Of a stretch of 7,006 bases of DNA, positions 4,895-7,006 are shown in pieces. The stretch covers positions 1 to 7,006 of the forward strand of contig JACPDC010000170.1 in NCBI GenBank assembly GCA_016184235.1, read 5' to 3'. The translations under genes and the position numbers were made by a program. Source of the DNA: Deltaproteobacteria bacterium (GTDB lineage: Bacteria > Desulfobacterota > Binatia > UBA9968). Under the pieces are notes generated by a model, which saw nothing but the letters and a program-made list of their open reading frames with translations, was not told the DNA's origin and did no database searches. The first letter of the stretch is position 1; each line of letters opens with the position of its first letter.

Positions 4895-5668
4895 ATGAAC
4901 CCTTTTGTCAGTGCGCTTGAAAAATTGGCTCAAAAATACTGGGCCGCCGAGGCAGAGGTGGTGCGGGCCTATTTCAGGGGGCGCCGGGGCAAGGAGGAGC
5001 ACAGCCGATGGCTCAAGGCGCAGGGCTTCAAAGAGTACTCAGCCATAAGGCCGCTTCTGACCGCGCTGGTAAAGCTCTACCCCTATCTGGACAAAGGGGT
5101 GGACCGGCACCGCTACGAAGAGTTGGGCGAAAAGCTTGCGGATGAGACCAAGCACGCGAGGCTGATCATGGATCTGCTTGAGGAAATTCATAGACGGCGG
5201 ATCACGCCGAAAGATTTGCTCTGGCTTCCGGAAGACCGGAGGCTCGCTCAGGTAAGGGCGCGCTATTCCAAAACGTACGCCGGTCTTCTGCACGGCTCCG
5301 AAAACCCTACAACCAAGGAGATTCGAAGAACGGATGAGGAACTGGAGCGGGCGGCCATCACCTTGACGGAAGGCGGCGGCGGGGCGCTCTACGCCGTGTG
5401 CCGTAAAATCCGTGGCGGTGAGATCGAGCGCAAGATAGCTGCCGCTTTCGACGAGATCTACCGCGACGAAATGAAGCACAAGAGCGCGGGCGCGCACGCG
5501 CTGCAAAAGCTGGTTCGGACCGAGAGAGATTATGCACGGGCGGCCCGGGTTATCCGCGACGTGTTGGGGCAGAGACTGCGGATGCGGAACGAGCAGTTCG
5601 GCTTTGCTCTGAGCCGGCAGAGGGTCCTGAAGATGGAGGCCGAGCTGACCCGGTTCATCCTAAAATAA
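4895..5668 (+). CDS. Ferritin-like (probable di-iron) helical protein of unknown function
   Basis: A 257-residue, strongly helical, soluble protein with no signal peptide. I do not recognise a named family, but it carries two ExxH motifs in helices with the ferritin-like pattern: DETKH (83-87, E84/H87) and DEMKH (191-195, E192/H195). A candidate helix-3 ligand is E159 in LTEGGGGALY, 33 residues before E192, as in four-helix di-iron proteins. The first-helix ligand is less certain: E47 is 37 residues before E84, and E19 is another option. Charged helices fill the C terminus (about 200-257). The start is supported by GAGG (4885-4888), six bases upstream. It begins 29 bases after the dioxygenase-like gene and is probably co-transcribed. 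It could be an iron store, an oxygenase or an oxidase; sequence alone does not decide. Confidence 0.72.
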   Translation: MNPFVSALEKLAQKYWAAEAEVVRAYFRGRRGKEEHSRWLKAQGFKEYSAIRPLLTALVKLYPYLDKGVDRHRYEELGEKLADETKHARLIMDLLEEIHRRRITPKDLLWLPEDRRLAQVRARYSKTYAGLLHGSENPTTKEIRRTDEELERAAITLTEGGGGALYAVCRKIRGGEIERKIAAAFDEIYRDEMKHKSAGAHALQKLVRTERDYARAARVIRDVLGQRLRMRNEQFGFALSRQRVLKMEAELTRFILK

Positions 5669-5784
5669 TTCCTGCCAAACCCCTATAGGCAGAAAAACTC
5701 CACTGCCCATTAGCAGAACTCTTGAAGAGCGACGCAGGCGGGACTCCCGGCGAGGGAAGTTCACGAGTGATGATCCCTGAAGGT

Positions 5785-6072
5785 TCACTCTGGACACCGC
5801 GTAAAGCAGGCCCTGTGCCGTTCCCTTACCGGCGGTTCGCAGTCTGCCCGCGCGCCCCCTTCCATGGCAAGACAGTTCTTGAGTTCCTTCTCGAATTCCG
5901 CATTGCACTTCTTTACGCACGCGCTCGTCCCCTCGGGATCCGTCCCCGGCAGATGCGGTCCCCAGACCTGTGGCGGTACAGGCGGCGTTTTGGCGGGTTG
6001 GGCCTGAAGGGATGAAACAAAAACCATAAAGGATAAGGCCCACGCGACGAATGACAAAACAAATTTTTTCAT
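5785..6072 (-). CDS. Small exported six-cysteine protein, predicted disulfide-stapled helical hairpin
   Basis: A 95-residue protein of unknown function. Residues 1-24 form a clear Sec signal peptide (MKKF, a hydrophobic core, then a Q-A-Q site near 23-25), so the mature protein should be periplasmic or secreted. A Pro-rich linker (about 26-46) precedes a cysteine module: C52-x3-C56-x10-C67-x10-C78-x10-C89-x3-C93. The opposite-strand frame (5722-6015) has no such features. The ATG at 6072 is the only usable start, because an in-frame TAG lies ten codons upstream. No purine-rich ribosome site is evident (CTCCTCG precedes the ATG); GAGAG about 13 bases upstream is the nearest. Its divergent neighbour is the exported gene at 6200, and its 3' end faces the ferritin-like gene. 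Confidence 0.8.
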   Translation of the reverse strand: MKKFVLSFVAWALSFMVFVSSLQAQPAKTPPVPPQVWGPHLPGTDPEGTSACVKKCNAEFEKELKNCLAMEGGARADCEPPVRERHRACFTRCPE

Positions 6073-6098
6073 CGAGGAGTTTTTTCTCTCGGCCGTCT

Positions 6099-6107
6099 TC
6101 TATAGCA
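6099..6107 (-). promoter_or_regulatory. Extended -10 element for the six-cysteine gene
   Basis: Read on the minus strand the bases are TGCTATAGA, that is TGn followed by TATAGA (four of six matches to TATAAT). A transcript would start near 6092, about 20 bases before the start codon. No good -35 box lies 16-18 bases upstream, which is compatible with an extended -10 promoter but keeps the call tentative. Confidence 0.35.
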
Positions 6108-6141
6108 CAGCGGTTTTCCCCCTTTCCACCCGGCAGAAGAC

Positions 6142-6175
6142 TACCGGCGCTTTAACTCGCCGGTATCAATTTTTC
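6142..6175 (+). terminator. Hairpin with T-tail between divergent genes
   Basis: TACCGGCG (6142-6149) and CGCCGGTA (6158-6165) form a perfect 8-bp stem around CTTTAACT, followed by TCAATTTTT. It has the form of a + strand intrinsic terminator, yet no + strand gene ends nearby. It may stop readthrough from the 4006-5668 cluster across the oppositely oriented gene, insulating the gene at 6200. Confidence 0.6.
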
Positions 6176-6183
6176 CTGGGAGA

Positions 6184-6192
6184 TGGTAAAAT
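6184..6192 (+). promoter_or_regulatory. Extended -10 element directly before the gene at 6200
   Basis: TGGTAAAAT is an extended -10 (TGn plus TAAAAT, five of six matches to TATAAT). It ends seven bases before the A of the start codon, so transcription would begin at or next to the ATG and give a leaderless message. The -35 position (6164-6169, TATCAA) is poor. GGGAG (6178-6182) is too far from the ATG to act as a normal ribosome site. Confidence 0.45.
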
Positions 6193-6199
6193 TCCACTC

Positions 6200-6619
6200 A
6201 TGAAATCTGGGCTGGCGATCTGCCTGATTCTCGCCTTAAGTTTTTCGCTTACTGGGCCTGTGCAAGCGTTGGCGCAGTCTCAGGAGGAGCAACCGGCGGT
6301 TGAGACTCCGTCTGAGACGATTGAGGTGGAGGTTTATCCTGTGGCATCCATCCTAACGGCGGTGAATATTCCGGCGCGCGCCGCCCTGTGCGGATTGAAC
6401 ACCTGGCTGGCTTCGCTGGTGACGTTCTTCAGCGCCGGGATGAGGTACGCCGACGCGGCCAAAATGATGGAAGAAGGCTGCTCAGGCCCCTGGGTCATCA
6501 CGCCGGAGATGCTCGAGGAGAGTACGAAGAAAGAAAAAGGCGAACCCGCCAGCACCATACCCGGTGGGGACATGGTCCTGCGCCGGGAGCAAAGTTTTCC
6601 GGCTGCGACCGCCCCTTGA
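6200..6619 (+). CDS. Exported protein of unknown function
   Basis: A 139-residue protein that I cannot assign to a named family. Residues 1-25 are a good Sec signal peptide with an A-L-A cleavage site (23-25). An acidic linker rich in Glu and Pro follows (about 26-45). The likely conserved core is 46-105: YPVASILTAV, then R-A-A-L-C64-G-L-N, a hydrophobic stretch LASLVTFFSAGMRYADAAKM (70-89) and GC94-S-G-P-W-V-I-T-P-E-M-L (93-105). C64 and C94 could form a disulfide in the periplasm. The hydrophobic stretch is short and may be an amphipathic or membrane-associated helix. The tail (106-139) is polar and low in structure. The start lies just after a -10-like TAAAAT, with no close ribosome site. 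The stop overlaps the upstream edge of the promoter for the next gene. The signal peptide call is firm and the function unknown. Confidence 0.75.
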   Translation: MKSGLAICLILALSFSLTGPVQALAQSQEEQPAVETPSETIEVEVYPVASILTAVNIPARAALCGLNTWLASLVTFFSAGMRYADAAKMMEEGCSGPWVITPEMLEESTKKEKGEPASTIPGGDMVLRREQSFPAATAP

Positions 6620-6648
6620 TTGACAATACCCTACGCAGTGGTTATTGT
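6620..6648 (+). promoter_or_regulatory. Sigma-70-type promoter for the FmdB-type gene
   Basis: A perfect -35 TTGACA (6620-6625) is followed after exactly 17 bases by TATTGT (6643-6648), four of six matches to TATAAT. A start near 6655 would leave a short leader of about 24 bases holding GGGGATAAGGA (6668-6678), a good ribosome site. The -35 begins on the base after the upstream gene's stop codon. Confidence 0.65.
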
Positions 6649-6678
6649 TGCGGAAAACCAATTTTTTGGGGATAAGGA

Positions 6679-6996
6679 ATGCCAATCTACGAGTATAAAT
6701 GCCGGCGATGCGGCGACTTCGAGGTGACACAGAGAATTACCGAAAAGCCTTTAAGCCGCTGCCCGACCTGCAAGGGTAAGGTTAAGAAGCTTATCTCGAA
6801 CACCTCCTTCCAGCTCAAGGGGACCGGCTGGTACATTACCGACTACGCCCGGAAGGACAAAACTCCGAAAGAGAAGTCCCGCAAGACAGAAGCGAAAAGT
6901 GACGGCAAGGCCGGATCCACCTCGGACGGGGGCGAGAAGTCCTCACCGGAGAAGAGCACGGCCAAGTCGGCGGCTTCCGAATCCACGGCTCCCTAA
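6679..6996 (+). CDS. FmdB-family zinc-ribbon protein
   Basis: A 105-residue protein. The N-terminal MPIYEYKCRRCGDFE is the hallmark of the FmdB/CxxC zinc-ribbon family. C8-x2-C11 and C28-x2-C31 are the four zinc ligands, followed by KKLISNTSFQLKGTGWYITDY (about 36-56), the usual end of the conserved region. The family is named for a putative regulator beside formamidase genes, but its biochemical role is not established and no amidase gene is present here. Residues 58-105 are a Lys/Ser/Glu-rich low-complexity tail, probably disordered; such variable tails are common in this family. The gene has its own promoter (6620-6648) and ribosome site and appears to be transcribed independently. No downstream gene is visible in the remaining ten bases. 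Confidence 0.93.
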   Translation: MPIYEYKCRRCGDFEVTQRITEKPLSRCPTCKGKVKKLISNTSFQLKGTGWYITDYARKDKTPKEKSRKTEAKSDGKAGSTSDGGEKSSPEKSTAKSAASESTAP

Positions 6997-7006
6997 CTAT
7001 TCAGCA

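Noticed and set aside
5672..5692. CTGCC/GGCAG hairpin just after the ferritin-like gene as its terminator
   Set aside because: The stem is only five base pairs and is followed by AAAAAC on the + strand. On the minus strand the trailing GAATTATTTT is a weak tail. No convincing terminator was found in 5669-5784.
5722..6015. Plus-strand open frame (97 codons) overlapping the six-cysteine gene
   Set aside because: It lacks a signal peptide, motif or good ribosome site. The minus-strand frame has a signal peptide and a symmetric cysteine pattern, which chance would hardly give.

Overview
The window is GC-rich, densely coded bacterial chromosome. The order deoxynucleoside kinase - panB - panC - DUF502 - smpB - ssrA is what I would expect in Desulfobacterota-like or neighbouring uncultivated lineages such as Binatota or Methylomirabilota/NC10. 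Palindromic repeats of the TTCGAC...GTCGAA type also fit such genomes. This placement is an inference from gene order and repeat style, not a phylogeny. I see no phage, transposase or CRISPR genes.

Layout. (1) 1-126 holds the last codons of a deoxynucleoside kinase, followed by a good intrinsic terminator (223-257). (2) 310-3360 is a housekeeping run on the + strand: panB and panC (pantoate and pantothenate synthesis, leading to coenzyme A), a DUF502 membrane protein, and smpB. Three palindromic repeat copies flank panB, and one of them supplies the panB Shine-Dalgarno sequence. (3) 3454-3806 is a complete one-piece tmRNA gene (ssrA) encoding the tag ADNFEYALAA. SmpB and its RNA partner are therefore adjacent, separated by a 9-nt-period tandem repeat. 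The tmRNA is followed by a perfect 12-bp hairpin, an inverted 8-nt-period repeat and an intrinsic terminator. (4) 4006-5668 is a three-gene + strand cluster: a small cupin that appears to carry an internal frameshifting deletion, a 3-hydroxyanthranilate 3,4-dioxygenase-like cupin, and a ferritin-like protein with two ExxH motifs. No kynurenine-pathway gene is visible, so the cluster's role is open. It is the best candidate here for an undescribed system. (5) 5785-6072 (- strand) encodes a small exported protein whose six cysteines are exactly mirror-symmetric about a Gly-Gly turn, which suggests a disulfide-laddered helical hairpin. (6) 6200-6619 is an exported protein of unknown function, possibly read from a leaderless transcript. 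It is followed by an FmdB-type zinc-ribbon gene with its own sigma-70-like promoter.

How the genes fit together: panB and panC supply consecutive inputs of one pathway, and smpB and ssrA form the trans-translation ribosome-rescue system. The two redox-metal proteins at 4350-5668 look co-transcribed. The last three small genes are independent units with separate promoters.
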